64,000 nucleotides of DNA from Paenibacillus antibioticophila (GCF_000455265.1 NZ_HG005139.1:2387480-2451479); one strand, 5' to 3'. Shown: positions 25,188 through 35,157, counted from the stretch's first letter. A program made the numbers and translations. The notes: generated from the sequence alone by a model not told the origin.

Positions 25188-26404
25188 GACTTATACTCCT
25201 CCAGCCGCTTGGCGGCCAGTTCAAGAATGTACAATCCAAGCTGATCCTTGGACATCATCGGCATTGCCTCAACAAGCCCGTTCCGGTCATAAATATGAAC
25301 GATATTCGTATCTGTACCGAAGCCGGCCCCCTCACGGGTTACATCGTTGGCAATAAGAAGATCGCAATTTTTACGCTTCAACTTATCCATCGCATACTGC
25401 TCCAGATCGTCCGTCTCGGCCGCAAAGCCGATCATAAACTGGGACGATTTCTGTTGTCCCATGGTTTCCAGAATATCGATATTCTTGACCAGCTCCAATG
25501 TCAGCGTATCTCCGGCTTTCTTGATCTTTCGATCAGCGGCCTTCTTCGGCCGATAATCCGCCACGGCTGCAGCCATGATCAGAATGCCGGTATTGCTCCA
25601 GTGCTCCTGGACTGCCTCGTACATTTCCTGTGCTGATTCCAGGCGAATCACCTGAACGCCAGCCGGGGAAGGCAAGGCCGTATTGGCTGCGATCAGCACT
25701 ACCTCCGCCCCCAACTGCTGCGCGGCCTTTGCAAGGGCAAAGCCCATTTTGCCGGTGGAGTCATTGGAAATATAACGCACCGGATCAATCCGCTCCAGCG
25801 TGCCTCCGGCAGTAATCACTACCTTGTGCCCGCGCAAGGGAGCTTGTGCCTGAGCACTGCGGCGTTCAAAGAAATTCTTTACCACGCTCACAATTTGCTC
25901 CGGCTCCTCCAGCCTTCCCTTTCCGACATAGCCGCAAGCAAGCAGCCCCTCACCCGGCTCCACGAACATAACCCCCCGGGAAGCCAGTTCATTCATATTC
26001 CGCAGAACCGCCGGATGAGAATACATATGGACATTCATCGCCGGAGCAACCATGATCGGTGACTGCGTCGCAAGCAGAGTCGTGGACAGCATGTCATCCG
26101 CAATCCCCGCCGCCATTTTGCCAATAATATTCGCGGTTGCAGGAGCGATTAGCACCAAGTCGGCCCAGCCGGCCAATTGGATATGTGATATCTCGGCTGG
26201 ATGCTTTTCATCAAAAGTATCGGTATAAACCGGGTTTTTGGACAGCGCCTGCATCGTCAGCTCGGTGATCAATTTGGTAGCCGATTCGGTCATGATAACC
26301 CGTACCTCCGCTCCCTGCTGCACCAGCTTGCTGCACAATGCAGCCGCTTTGAAGGCGGCAATACCACCTGATACGCCCAGCAAAATCTTCTTCCCGTTAA
26401 GCAA
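25184..26404 (-). CDS. coaBC: Bifunctional phosphopantothenoylcysteine decarboxylase/synthetase
   Basis: Two consecutive steps of coenzyme A synthesis; 406 aa. The N-terminal CoaC flavoprotein (about 1-180) has GGIAAFKAA, the flavin-site PAMNVHMYSHPA, and the cysteine of LLACGYVGKGRL. The C-terminal CoaB synthetase (about 190-400) has ITAGGTLERIDPVRYISN and the lysine region KIKKAGDTLTLELVKN. It lies between rpoZ and priA as in Bacillus, with a terminator-like hairpin between it and rpoZ that may attenuate rather than stop transcription. Confidence 0.96.
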   Translation of the reverse strand: MLNGKKILLGVSGGIAAFKAAALCSKLVQQGAEVRVIMTESATKLITELTMQALSKNPVYTDTFDEKHPAEISHIQLAGWADLVLIAPATANIIGKMAAGIADDMLSTTLLATQSPIMVAPAMNVHMYSHPAVLRNMNELASRGVMFVEPGEGLLACGYVGKGRLEEPEQIVSVVKNFFERRSAQAQAPLRGHKVVITAGGTLERIDPVRYISNDSTGKMGFALAKAAQQLGAEVVLIAANTALPSPAGVQVIRLESAQEMYEAVQEHWSNTGILIMAAAVADYRPKKAADRKIKKAGDTLTLELVKNIDILETMGQQKSSQFMIGFAAETDDLEQYAMDKLKRKNCDLLIANDVTREGAGFGTDTNIVHIYDRNGLVEAMPMMSKDQLGLYILELAAKRLEEYKS

Positions 26405-26452
26405 CGTAAATCCCCCGCTTTCTATCTGAACGAGCCTGAATGCCCGCTGCAG

Positions 26453-26492
26453 AAAAAAATAACAACCTCGCGGCTGTCATAGAGAGGTTGTT
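26453..26492 (-). terminator. Terminator-like hairpin between rpoZ and coaBC
   Basis: AACAACCTC (26461-26469) and GAGGTTGTT (26484-26492) form a 9-bp stem, followed by seven T residues on the minus strand. It lies after rpoZ and before coaBC, so it may reduce read-through into coaBC-priA-def-fmt-rsmB. Confidence 0.75.
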
Positions 26493-26526
26493 GAAGATAT
26501 CTTGCGACCACGAGGTCCGATTGGTA

Positions 26527-26748
26527 TTATTTATTTTCGTCAGGCTCAACCTGGGAGCCTTGCTTCAGCACCACGAGATCACCATAGATTTCTTCAAGCG
26601 CAACGCCGACCTGTTTGTGGGACTTAGGCGTTTGCAGCTCGGTCTTCTCGCCTTCACGCAGTTGTCTGGCTCTACGGGAAGCAGCCACCACCAGCGAATA
26701 CTTACTACCAACCTTCTCCAGCATCTTATCAATCGATGGATACAGCAT
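26527..26748 (-). CDS. rpoZ: RNA polymerase omega subunit
   Basis: A 73-aa protein that stabilises the beta-prime subunit. MLYPSIDKMLEKVGSKYSLVVAASRRARQL is the family start, with the conserved AASRRARQL helix. Start 26748 is preceded by GAGGTG; the frame extends 15 codons further without support. It sits between gmk and coaBC as in Bacillus. Confidence 0.95.
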   Translation of the reverse strand: MLYPSIDKMLEKVGSKYSLVVAASRRARQLREGEKTELQTPKSHKQVGVALEEIYGDLVVLKQGSQVEPDENK

Positions 26749-26779
26749 GAACTCAGCACCTCTTCTTTTAGACTCTATA

Positions 26780-27376
26780 TTACCGGGCAGCAATCTCTTC
26801 GCACTTAGGCCTGATTTTGCAGTGTTCGGCTACGATAATCGACTGGATTCTGTGACAGGCCTGATCGATCTCGTCATTAACGACTGCATAATCGTAATTT
26901 TCCATCAATCCAATCTCGTCAGCAGCAACGGACATCCGGTGATCAATCGTCGCCTGATTCTCCGTTCCCCGTCCTACAATCCGGCCCTTCAGCTCATCGA
27001 GCGACGGCGGCAGCAGGAACACAAAGATGCCCTCCGGAAATTTACTCTTAACCTTCAGCGCCCCCTGCACCTCAATCTCCAGAATAATATCCTTGCCGCT
27101 CTGGAGCGTTGCCTCGACGAAATCACGGGGGGTTCCGTAATAGTTGCCGACATATTCGGCAAATTCCAGAAGCTGATCGTTAGCGATCATTTCTTCAAAT
27201 TGCTCCCGGCTCTTAAAAAAATAGTTCACTCCATTCTCTTCGCCAAGACGGGGGTTCCGCGTAGTGGCCGAGACGGAGTAGACAAGATCGGGCAGGCGTC
27301 TGCGAAGCTCGTTGCAGACTGTTCCTTTTCCGACTCCCGAAGGACCTGATAGTACGATAAGTAATCCTTTACCCAT
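26780..27376 (-). CDS. gmk: Guanylate kinase
   Basis: Phosphorylates GMP to GDP; 198 aa. The P-loop is GPSGVGKGT near the N-terminus, and the GMP site includes [17 protein letters not shown] and the [12 protein letters not shown] segment. [11 protein letters not shown] at 27376 has GGAGAG in front. The longer frame to 27466 would overlap remA and is rejected. Confidence 0.96.
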   Translation of the reverse strand: MGKGLLIVLSGPSGVGKGTVCNELRRRLPDLVYSVSATTRNPRLGEENGVNYFFKSREQFEEMIANDQLLEFAEYVGNYYGTPRDFVEATLQSGKDIILEIEVQGALKVKSKFPEGIFVFLLPPSLDELKGRIVGRGTENQATIDHRMSVAADEIGLMENYDYAVVNDEIDQACHRIQSIIVAEHCKIRPKCEEIAAR

Positions 27377-27389
27377 ATTTCTCTCCATT

Positions 27390-27650
27390 TTATTCGTCGT
27401 TGTCATCATCTTTGGCTGACAGGCGGTGAGCAACCGTCTCCGGCTGCACGGCCGACAAGATGACATGGTCGCTATCCGTAATAATTACTGCACGGGTGCG
27501 GCGTCCGTAGGTAGCATCAATCAGCATGTGGCGATCTCTCGCCTCCTGGATGATTCGCTTGATCGGTGCAGACTCCGGGCTCACAATCGAAATGATTCGA
27601 TTGGCGGAAACGATATTTCCAAAGCCAATGTTAATAAGTTTAATCGCCAT
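27390..27650 (-). CDS. remA: Extracellular matrix regulator RemA (DUF370)
   Basis: An 86-aa DNA-binding protein that in Bacillus activates biofilm matrix and osmoprotection genes and forms a doughnut-shaped oligomer. The strings [33 protein letters not shown] and [17 protein letters not shown] are closely conserved, including the arginines needed for DNA contact. It lies between yicC and gmk, its standard place. Confidence 0.95.
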   Translation of the reverse strand: MAIKLINIGFGNIVSANRIISIVSPESAPIKRIIQEARDRHMLIDATYGRRTRAVIITDSDHVILSAVQPETVAHRLSAKDDDNDE

Positions 27651-27700
27651 ATGAAGGTGTTCCCCCTATTTTAATTGACTCTACTGTGTCCAATGTAACG

Positions 27701-28588
27701 TTATTCGAGATTTGCCGCTTGCTCGCGGATTTTCTCCAGTTCCGCTTTCATTTCTACGACACGGTTGACCAGAGCCAAATGGTTGGCTTTCGATCCAATC
27801 GTATTCGTCTCCCGGTTCATTTCCTGAATCAAGAAATCCAGCTTTCTGCCGACAGGCTCTGTGGAGCCCAACAATTCACGGCACTGGGCAAAATGGCTGG
27901 CAAGCCGGATCAGTTCCTCATCAATGTTGGATCGGTCCGCAAAAACTGCAACCTCCATGGCGAAGCGATGCTCATCCACGGCGCCATCCAGCAGCTCGTT
28001 CAACCGTCCGCGAAGCTTAGCCCGATATTCCAAAGCAACCTCCGGAGCCAGAGCCGTCAGTTCCGCATGCATTTCCTCCAGACGGTTAAAACGTTCCTCC
28101 AAGTCCTTCCGGAGATGCTCCCCCTCCTGCTTGCGCATCGTAACCAGATTGATCATGGCCTCTTCCAGGCCATCCAGCAGCGTTGCCTCCCAAGGCTCTT
28201 CATCCCTTGCCTCCTGGCTTGACCAGTCCGGAGCGATCAATATGTCCGGCAGAGACAACAACTCGCTCGCACTAAGGGAGCTCTCCAGACCATACCGTTC
28301 CCGAAGCTCTTCAGCAGCCCGCAAGTACGACTCCGCCAGTCCGGTATTCAGAACAAAGGGCAGGGTGCCAGCTTGCTCCTGCTCCTTGTTAATATATACA
28401 TCTATCCGCCCTCGCTTAATATAACGCTGCACCAGGCGTTTCAGACCATCCTCGTAACATGTCCATTCTCTGGGCATGCGCACTACCACTTCGCAATAGC
28501 GGTGGTTCACGGATTTGGCTTCGATCTGAATCAGATAGCCCCCGCAGCGTCTGGCGGAATGGCCGTATCCTGTCATACTGTGCGACAT
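27701..28588 (-). CDS. YicC/YloC family endoribonuclease
   Basis: 295 aa. The N-terminus MSHSMTGYGHS is the family signature, and the C-terminal DUF1732 part ends DFLIQEMNRETNTIGSKANHL..VVEMKAELEKIREQ. YicC proteins degrade certain small RNAs in E. coli, and the Bacillus homologue has nuclease activity. I choose the ATG at 28588 because GGATGTG lies 6 bp upstream; GTG and ATG codons 2-3 positions earlier are also in frame. It heads the remA-gmk-rpoZ-coaBC-priA operon. Confidence 0.9.
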   Translation of the reverse strand: MSHSMTGYGHSARRCGGYLIQIEAKSVNHRYCEVVVRMPREWTCYEDGLKRLVQRYIKRGRIDVYINKEQEQAGTLPFVLNTGLAESYLRAAEELRERYGLESSLSASELLSLPDILIAPDWSSQEARDEEPWEATLLDGLEEAMINLVTMRKQEGEHLRKDLEERFNRLEEMHAELTALAPEVALEYRAKLRGRLNELLDGAVDEHRFAMEVAVFADRSNIDEELIRLASHFAQCRELLGSTEPVGRKLDFLIQEMNRETNTIGSKANHLALVNRVVEMKAELEKIREQAANLE

Positions 28589-28623
28589 AGGCATCACATC
28601 CGTTACCCTATTGTAATTGATAA

Positions 28624-30540
28624 TTACAGACGAGACAAGGGGGAGGGCGTCTCTTTCGTGCGCTCCTGCACATATTTCGTTAATGCCACATTCATCTCAT
28701 AGAACATGAACGGTGTCATCAGGTATATCCCATTAAAATGGTCCATAGCCGTATCCAGCAGTTCCTTGGCAATCTCCACTCCCATCGCCCGGCCCTCTTC
28801 GCCTTGCAGTCCTCGCATCCGGTCCAGCACTTCCTCGGACAATTGAATGCCCGGCACTTCATTGTGCAAATACTCGGCGTTCTTGCCGCTGGCAAGCGGC
28901 ATAATCCCGATAAAGATCGGGATATCCAGGTGAGCCGTCGCCTCCTTGATGCGAACGATCAATTCGCGGTCATAGACCGGCTGGGTCATAATATAATCCG
29001 CTCCGGAAGCGATCTTCTTCTCCAGCCGCTCAACGGCTTTATGAAGATGCTTCACATTCGGATTGAACGCCGCACCGACCACGAAGCGGGCTTTCTGCTT
29101 CAGCGGCTTGCCGGAGAAGGCAATCCCTTCATTTAATTGCTTGATCATACGAATAATCTCAAAGGAGGTAGTATCGTAAACCGAGCTTGCACCAGGCAAA
29201 TCGCCGAATCTTGCTGGATCTCCCGTAACGGCAAGGACATGGTCGATGCCCAGTGCGTCGAAGCCCATCATATGGGATTGCGTACCGATCAGGTTCCGGT
29301 CGCGGCAGGCAATATGAATCAACGGCCGCAGTCCGATCTGGGTTTTGATCAAATGTCCAAGCGCCATATTGCTCATCCGGGTTACCGCAAGCGAATTATC
29401 CGCCAAGGTAAGTGCGTCTACCCCCGCCTCTTTAAGAGCGGCTGCTCCCTCCATGAATTTGCTGATGTCCAGATCCCGCGGCGGGTCCAGCTCTACAATA
29501 ATAGTGTGCCGCTCGCGAACCAGCTCAGTAATGCTGCGTTCTGTATGCTCCTCCCCACAGCTGCATGCGGGAGCAGCATTTGCGGTTTCACCACGGCTGG
29601 AGACAGCGCGTTCTCTTATCTCCAGACGCTCCTTCACCTTTGGAAGCGGCTTGCCCTCTGTCAGCGGCGTTGCTTTATAGCCCCGTAAGGCTCGAGCCGT
29701 CGCCGCAATGTGCTCCGGCGTTGTACCGCAGCATCCGCCGATCAGTCTGGCGCCCAGCTCCGCAAAGGAAACTGCACAATCCCCGAAATAATCGGGAGAT
29801 GCTCCATATATATATTCTCCATCGACATAGTCGGCCAAACCCGCATTCGGAAACACCGAGAGCGGGAACGTCAGCGGACCGTCCAGCCGTGACATAACCG
29901 ACATAATACCGTTAGGCCCGGAATGACAATTGAAGCCCAGCACATCCGCGCCTTCTTGATTCAGAATATGGAACGCTTCCTCAATGGTATATCCGTCCAA
30001 TGTGCGTCCAAGCTGATCCACACCAAACTGGCAAATAACCGGGCGCTCTGTAAGCTTGCGGGCAAGGCGAAGAGCAAGCCGCATTTCCTCCAGCTCGTAA
30101 AAGGTCTCCAGCAGCAAGGCATCCGTTCCCTCGGTAAGCAGAGCTGACATCTGCTGCTCATAATACCTTGCCAGTTCCGCATCGGTCACATTCAACCGTT
30201 TTCCGCCCAAAATCGAGCCGACAGCTCCGGCCACGTACACCTGCTCTCCCGCAGCCTCACGCGCGATGCGGACCGCTGCACGGTTAATCTCTTCCACCTG
30301 GGACTCCAGGCCGAGCTTGGACAGTTTATAGTAATTGGCAGAGAAGCTGTTCGTCTCGATCAAACCTGCTCCAGCCGCAATATATTCACGATGAACACTG
30401 CCTATGATCTCAGGCTGCAGGAGATTAAGCTCCTCGAAGGATATCCCGACGGGAAATCCGAATTTATATAAATAGGTGCCCATTGCACCATCGCCTATGA
30501 TAACGCCTGTCTCCCAAGCTGTACGCAAGTCCGGTTTCAT
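28624..30540 (-). CDS. Bifunctional homocysteine S-methyltransferase / methylenetetrahydrofolate reductase (YitJ-like)
   Basis: 638 aa joining two methionine-cycle activities. Residues about 1-290 are the homocysteine S-methyltransferase barrel. Its zinc cysteines lie in LGFNCHSGP and IGGCCGTTPEHI. After a linker with CSCGEEH, residues about 345-625 form the MetF flavoprotein (VELDPPRDLDISKFMEGA, TLADNSLAVTRMSN, ITQPVYD-type MTQPVYD). The fusion is known in Bacillus as YitJ, where it is controlled by a SAM riboswitch. I see no S-box here; instead a long inverted repeat (30553-30609) overlaps the likely promoter. GGAGGT precedes the ATG. Confidence 0.93.
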   Translation of the reverse strand: MKPDLRTAWETGVIIGDGAMGTYLYKFGFPVGISFEELNLLQPEIIGSVHREYIAAGAGLIETNSFSANYYKLSKLGLESQVEEINRAAVRIAREAAGEQVYVAGAVGSILGGKRLNVTDAELARYYEQQMSALLTEGTDALLLETFYELEEMRLALRLARKLTERPVICQFGVDQLGRTLDGYTIEEAFHILNQEGADVLGFNCHSGPNGIMSVMSRLDGPLTFPLSVFPNAGLADYVDGEYIYGASPDYFGDCAVSFAELGARLIGGCCGTTPEHIAATARALRGYKATPLTEGKPLPKVKERLEIRERAVSSRGETANAAPACSCGEEHTERSITELVRERHTIIVELDPPRDLDISKFMEGAAALKEAGVDALTLADNSLAVTRMSNMALGHLIKTQIGLRPLIHIACRDRNLIGTQSHMMGFDALGIDHVLAVTGDPARFGDLPGASSVYDTTSFEIIRMIKQLNEGIAFSGKPLKQKARFVVGAAFNPNVKHLHKAVERLEKKIASGADYIMTQPVYDRELIVRIKEATAHLDIPIFIGIMPLASGKNAEYLHNEVPGIQLSEEVLDRMRGLQGEEGRAMGVEIAKELLDTAMDHFNGIYLMTPFMFYEMNVALTKYVQERTKETPSPLSRL

Positions 30541-30552
30541 AGCAGTACCTCC

Positions 30553-30609
30553 GTCGATAATTTCATTCTAATGTAACATAAAACTACCTGAATGATAAGA
30601 ATTATCGAC
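30553..30609 (-). promoter_or_regulatory. Inverted repeat over the promoter/leader of the methionine gene
   Basis: GTCGATAATTTCATTC (30553-30568) is mirrored by GAATGATAAGAATTATCGAC (30590-30609), a 16-bp match with a 4-bp insertion. It ends 6 bp from the GGAGGT Shine-Dalgarno. A weak promoter (TTATCA, TACATT) falls within it. It could be a repressor operator or an RNA hairpin. Confidence 0.5.
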
Positions 30610-30726
30610 ACAAAAAAAAGTTTGCCTGAACACAGATGCCTGCCTCTCCTTATCAGACTCCTCTTTGGGGGCAACCGATTCTCTGATTAGCCATCTGCCG
30701 CTCGCTGTCGGATATTTCAAACTCGC

Positions 30727-30859
30727 TAACGGACATTCTAGCCTCTTAGCAGACTTGTTCTCATGATTCGAAGGGTTAACGGACATTTCGGGCGCTTAGG
30801 ACGCTCAAACGACTCTGATTCACTCCATTCTACTCTCTTAGCAGCCAAAATGTCCGTTA
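30727..30859. repeat. Degenerate TAACGGACATT repeats
   Basis: TAACGGACATT occurs at 30727-30737 and 30777-30787, and its inverse AATGTCCGTTA at 30849-30859. CTTAGCAG or CTTAGGAC follows or precedes each. No gene is visible in 30541-31152. This looks like a decayed intergenic repeat cluster. Confidence 0.45.
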
Positions 30860-30921
30860 CAATTCTGGCTCATCCAAAGGCGGACCGTAAGGAGATATAA
30901 TGCCCGTTAGACCAAGTATGT

Positions 30922-30992
30922 AAAGAGAAACCGTCTCCTTGTGGTTTATGGTTGGGTGGTACCTCCATTTTCCAGAGAGCGGCTTCTTTTTA
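30922..30992 (+). other. T-box-like GGGTGGTACC motif with terminator-like stem (orphan)
   Basis: GGGTGGTACC (30954-30963) matches the antiterminator core of tRNA-sensing T-box leaders. AAAGAG..CCGTCTC (30922-30937) can pair with GAGAGCGGCTTCTTT (30974-30988), followed by T residues. No plus-strand gene follows before 37862, and I cannot find the Stem I part, so it may be a remnant or coincidence. Confidence 0.3.
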
Positions 30993-31006
30993 TTTGACAA
31001 AATGAG

Positions 31007-31064
31007 AGAGGGTGCCCCCAATCATTATGCTGTCATCTTATGATCACTTTTGGGGACACCCTCT
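31007..31064. mobile_element. Solo inverted-repeat pair resembling insertion-sequence ends
   Basis: AGAGGGTGCCCCCAA (31007-31021) and TTGGGGACACCCTCT (31050-31064) match at 14 of 15 positions with only 28 bp between them. The GAGGGTGTCCC type recalls ends of some insertion sequences. A 17-bp tail identical to the end of repeat copies A/B (CACTTCACACTTATGCC, 31068-31084) follows directly. Confidence 0.4.
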
Positions 31065-31152
31065 TAACACTTCACACTTATGCCATTTCTACTTAGCTTC
31101 TTATGTCCAACTAATATACATCACAGTCTCAAGCAAAATTCAATCCAGTTCC

Positions 31153-31986
31153 TCAACCGATGCGGCCCTGATACACTGCCTCTGCCGGTCCGGTCATATA
31201 GACATGATTATTTTGTTCATTCCATTCAATATACAGGTCTCCGCCCTTAAGTCCAATCCAGGCGGCACGATCCGTGTGCCCGTTCAGTACAGAGGATACC
31301 AGAGTAGCGCATGCCCCCGTGCCGCAAGCTAAGGTTGATCCTGCCCCGCGTTCCCATACCCGCATTTCTACCCGGTCGCGTGCAGTCACACTAGCGAATT
31401 CCACATTCACTTTGCGCGGAAAATAAGGATGAGTCTCCAGACGCGGCCCCCATTCCAGCACCTCAAAGCTCGGAGCATCATCCACATAGATGACACAGTG
31501 CGGATTTCCCATAGATACCGCAGTAAACCTGAATTCGCGTCCTGCCGCTTCGATCGGTTCGTCCAGCACCGGCTTGCCGGACAGGGTTGTCGGCACAGCA
31601 CGGCCATCCAGGATCGGCTCGCCCATGTCAACCGTAACCGTACTGACCGCTCCCTCCACGACGTTCAGCGTAACTTGCTGCACGCCGGCACCCAATGTTT
31701 CTATCGTAATCTGCGATCGATCTGTATACCCGTGATCATAGACGTATTTGGATACACAGCGAATGGCGTTCCCGCACTGCTCCGCCTCGGTTCCGTCCGA
31801 ATTAATAATTCTCATCTTAAAATCAGCCCGTTCGGAAGGCAGAATAAACACCAGGCCATCCCCACCAGCCCCAAAGAACCGGTTGCACCACTGGATAGCC
31901 AGCTCTGACACATTGGCAGGAAGCTCATTCAGGCCATAAAATACAAGAAAGTCGTTACCAAGTCCGTGCATTTTCGTGAATTCCAT
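31153..31986 (-). CDS. dapF: Diaminopimelate epimerase
   Basis: Converts LL- to meso-diaminopimelate for peptidoglycan and lysine; 277 aa. The two catalytic cysteines are in AEQCGNAIRC (about C75) and ACGTGACAT (about C222). MEFTKMHGLGNDFLVF is the family start, with GGGGTGG before the ATG. It stands alone between repeats. It supplies the cross-link precursor used by the ftsW and PBP products in this window. Confidence 0.96.
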   Translation of the reverse strand: MEFTKMHGLGNDFLVFYGLNELPANVSELAIQWCNRFFGAGGDGLVFILPSERADFKMRIINSDGTEAEQCGNAIRCVSKYVYDHGYTDRSQITIETLGAGVQQVTLNVVEGAVSTVTVDMGEPILDGRAVPTTLSGKPVLDEPIEAAGREFRFTAVSMGNPHCVIYVDDAPSFEVLEWGPRLETHPYFPRKVNVEFASVTARDRVEMRVWERGAGSTLACGTGACATLVSSVLNGHTDRAAWIGLKGGDLYIEWNEQNNHVYMTGPAEAVYQGRIG

Positions 31987-31998
31987 CAGATGTCCACC

Positions 31999-32031
31999 CC
32001 TTTAAGTGCGAGTTCAAAAAGTCAGCTTTTT
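31999..32031. repeat. Fragment of the GTTCAAAAAGTCA repeat family
   Basis: TTTAAGTGCGAGTTCAAAAAGTCAG matches the right end of the 11994-12198 element read on the other strand (CTTAAAGTGCGTGTTCAAAAATCAG). TTTTTATGAAC follows, so the fragment can fold into a short hairpin. Confidence 0.55.
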
Positions 32032-32089
32032 ATGAACTTCCTCTTTATGGGGTAAGTCTATATTTTGCAGGGGTGGATTGGTATTGATT

Positions 32090-34888
32090 CTATGCACGAA
32101 TGTTTGTACTTTTCGCGGTCATCATCGGCCCTGGACCGGTATACTTCCGGCGACGCCGGCCGGACCATACACTGCCGGCACCGAGCAGGAAGGTCGGAAT
32201 GCCTGCCGCCACCAGGGTGATTGCCCATTCCCGGGTTCCGAGCGGCACTGTCTTGAAGATCGGCTGAAGCGCCTCAATGTACATAACTCCGAGAAGCAGC
32301 AGTACGGAAGACAAGACGGCAACCACCAAATATTTATTCTGCAAAATATTGCGATGGAAGATGGATCTGGAGCTGCGGCAATCAAACACGTGAATGAGTT
32401 GAGCCATTACCAGCGTTGCAAATGCTACAGACTGTGCGGTTGCAAGCTGCTGTGCGCTGCTCGGGTCCGCACTGTACGTAATCCAGAATGCTGCCAGGGT
32501 GCACACACCGATCAGCAAGCCCCGGCTAAGAATCTTCCAGCCCAGTCTTCTGGCAAATATATTCTCGTTTGCGCCACGGGGCTTATGCTCCATCAGGTCC
32601 TTCTCCGGCTGATCGACGCCAAGCGCCATCGCCGGCAGACCGTCCGTCACCAGATTAACCCAGAGGATCTGGATCGGGAGTAGCGGCAACGGCAAGCCTG
32701 CAAGCATTGCGAAGAGCATGGTCAGAATCTCACCGACATTGGATGCGAGCAAATAACGGATAAATTTGCGGATATTTTCGTAAATATTCCGTCCCTCTTC
32801 AATCGCTGCGACGATCGAGGTGAAATTATCATCGCTCAGGATGAGAGATGAGGCTTCCTTCGAAACGTCCGTTCCGGTGATCCCCATGGCAATCCCAATG
32901 TCCGCTGCTTTGATGGCCGGAGCATCATTTACCCCATCCCCGGTCATGGCTACCACATGGCCCTTCCGCTGGAGCGCCTTGACGATGCGAAGCTTGTGCT
33001 CCGGCGCAACCCGGGAATACACACAGACCAGATCAACCTGGCGTTCCAGCTCCTCATCGCTCATTCCGGCGAGTTGATGTCCTGCCAAGGAAGAGCCGCC
33101 CCGCTGCAAAATCCCCAGCTCTGCCGCAATGGCCTCCGCCGTCAGCTTGTGATCGCCCGTGATCATGATTGTCTTGATTCCGGCCCGCCGGCACACCGAG
33201 ATTGCCTCCTTCGCTTCCTTACGGGGAGGATCAATCATGCCAGCCAGGCCTACAAAGACCAGATGAGATTCCACAATATCCTGGTCCTCCATATTTTCAT
33301 TCGGCTTAAGATCACGATAGGCCATACCGAGCACACGAAGCGCACCCCGGGCAAGCTCTTCATTCTCACATTGCACCCGGTGGCGAAGGGTCCCGGTAAA
33401 TGGAACGACCTTCCCATCCCACAGTATATAGGAGCACTTATCAAGCAGCATATCCGGCGCTCCCTTGACAAGCGCCATATGCCCGCCTTGGTGGGCCACA
33501 ACCACGGACATCATCTTGCGTTGGGAGTCAAACGGAAACTCCTGCTCTCTCTTATAGACAGTGCTCAGTGCATGAGAGGTCAAGCCCAGCTTGGCGGATA
33601 GAACTACTAGCGCTCCCTCGGTCGGGTCTCCCTTTAGCTTCCATTGCAGCTCGGCGGGCTCTTCCCGCGTTTTCTTTTTTCCACGCATGCTGGACTCTTC
33701 CTCATAAATTTCCGCATTGGAGCAAAGCGCGCTTGCCTGCAGCAGCCGGCGCAGGCTCTGATCCTTCTTGAGGTCAACCGGCTTGCCGTTCTCCAAAATA
33801 TGACCGACCGGCTCATATCCTTCTCCGGTTACCTCCAGTGTACGTCCTTCCAGCCATAGACGTGTAACGGTCATCTTGTTCTGCGTTAAGGTTCCCGTTT
33901 TGTCGGAGCAGATGACAGAGGCACAGCCCAGCGTCTCTACGGAAGGCAGCTTGCGCACAATCGCCTTGCGCTTGATCATCCGCTGGACGCCAAGCGCCAG
34001 GGCAATCGTAACGATGGCGGGCAAGCCCTCCGGAATCGCGGCTACCGCCAGACTTACACCCGCGAAGAACATAGCCCCAGCAGGCTGCCCATGCATAATA
34101 CCCACAAGGACCACAAGCACGGTCAGGCCGAGTGCCAAATAAATCAGAATTTTCCCAAGCTGCTCAAGCCGTCGTTGAAGCGGGGTCTCTTGTACATCTG
34201 TACTTTGAATCAGATCCGCGATCTTACCCATTTCGGTATCCATGCCGCTGCGGATGACAACGCCCCTTCCACTGCCACGGGTGACCATCGTTCCCATAAA
34301 GCCAAGATTCTTCTGGTCTCCAAGCGGCACCTCCGCCTCGATCAATTTGCCTGCGTGCTTGGCTACCGGATGTGACTCACCGGTCAATGCCGACTCCTCT
34401 ACATCCAGACTATGCGCAGACAACCAGCGGATATCAGCCGGAATACGGTCTCCGCTCTCTACAGCGATAATATCGCCAGGAACCAGCTCTTTAGCCGGAA
34501 TATTCCGGACTACTCCCTCCCGGAGAACATTGGCATGGGGCGCTGACAATTGCTTCAACGCGCGAAGGGAACGCTCTGCCCGAAATTCTTGTACAAACCC
34601 GAGCACACTGTTCAAAATAATGATCGCTATTATCGTTATGGCGTCGAGATATTCACCCAGAATTCCCGAGATCAAGGTGGCCCCCATCAATACCAGCATC
34701 ATAAAATCCTTGAACTGGTTCAAGAACAGCAGAAGCGGGGAAATGCGTTCTCCCTCTGACAGTTCATTCCAGCCGTACTGCTCTCTCCGCTTCTCGGCCT
34801 CACTCGGAGTCAGACCTAGATCACGCTCAACCCCGAGATGGGCCAAAACTTCCTCTCCACTCCACTGGTGCCAGTTTTTTTGCTCCAT
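32090..34888 (-). CDS. Cation-transporting P-type ATPase (calcium type, YloB-like)
   Basis: A 932-aa P2A pump. The N-terminal domain begins [20 protein letters not shown]. Actuator TGES is present in [11 protein letters not shown], and the phosphorylation site is [17 protein letters not shown] (nucleotide site) and [12 protein letters not shown] (hinge) follow. Membrane helices flank these, with the calcium-site strings [12 protein letters not shown] and [13 protein letters not shown]. This marks a SERCA-like calcium exporter, possibly also carrying manganese. The frame extends to 35029, but 34888 has a good GGGAGGGG and the family start. In Bacillus yloB neighbours yloC. Confidence 0.93.
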   Translation of the reverse strand: MEQKNWHQWSGEEVLAHLGVERDLGLTPSEAEKRREQYGWNELSEGERISPLLLFLNQFKDFMMLVLMGATLISGILGEYLDAITIIAIIILNSVLGFVQEFRAERSLRALKQLSAPHANVLREGVVRNIPAKELVPGDIIAVESGDRIPADIRWLSAHSLDVEESALTGESHPVAKHAGKLIEAEVPLGDQKNLGFMGTMVTRGSGRGVVIRSGMDTEMGKIADLIQSTDVQETPLQRRLEQLGKILIYLALGLTVLVVLVGIMHGQPAGAMFFAGVSLAVAAIPEGLPAIVTIALALGVQRMIKRKAIVRKLPSVETLGCASVICSDKTGTLTQNKMTVTRLWLEGRTLEVTGEGYEPVGHILENGKPVDLKKDQSLRRLLQASALCSNAEIYEEESSMRGKKKTREEPAELQWKLKGDPTEGALVVLSAKLGLTSHALSTVYKREQEFPFDSQRKMMSVVVAHQGGHMALVKGAPDMLLDKCSYILWDGKVVPFTGTLRHRVQCENEELARGALRVLGMAYRDLKPNENMEDQDIVESHLVFVGLAGMIDPPRKEAKEAISVCRRAGIKTIMITGDHKLTAEAIAAELGILQRGGSSLAGHQLAGMSDEELERQVDLVCVYSRVAPEHKLRIVKALQRKGHVVAMTGDGVNDAPAIKAADIGIAMGITGTDVSKEASSLILSDDNFTSIVAAIEEGRNIYENIRKFIRYLLASNVGEILTMLFAMLAGLPLPLLPIQILWVNLVTDGLPAMALGVDQPEKDLMEHKPRGANENIFARRLGWKILSRGLLIGVCTLAAFWITYSADPSSAQQLATAQSVAFATLVMAQLIHVFDCRSSRSIFHRNILQNKYLVVAVLSSVLLLLGVMYIEALQPIFKTVPLGTREWAITLVAAGIPTFLLGAGSVWSGRRRRKYTGPGPMMTAKSTNIRA

Positions 34889-35022
34889 CCTCCCGATTCC
34901 CCTCCCGTATTTTGCGGTAAACAGTGCTAAGGCTTTTCCACCTACTGGTAAACTGTATTCCAGCCAGTCCAAAAATATCACAGCCCGTACACTTGAAATT
35001 AACATCGGGGGGCTAGTTTGAA

Positions 35023-35157
35023 GGGGCAACGTGTGAGGTGTGCTTACGATCGCTGTTGCTCGCGGATTTCTCTTATTGGACTAAGTTCAAACAAGGGAGA
35101 AATCCACTCACAAAGGCGAACGCTGACGCTTCTTCAGCACACTTCACACTTATGCCC
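35023..35157 (+). repeat. Short inverted-repeat element, copy B
   Basis: 135 bp with the same ends and interior as copy A (GGGGCAACGTGTGAGGTGTGCT ... CACACTTCACACTTATGCCC). It is in the same orientation as A and lies upstream of the P-type ATPase gene. Confidence 0.8.

Noticed and set aside
30541-30720. SAM (S-box) riboswitch before the YitJ-like gene
   Set aside because: The conserved GAGGGACTGGCCCGATGAAAC-like core was looked for on the minus strand and not found.
30568-30786. 72-codon minus-strand frame upstream of the methionine gene
   Set aside because: It overlaps the inverted repeat and the TAACGGACATT repeats, and has no domain or Shine-Dalgarno.
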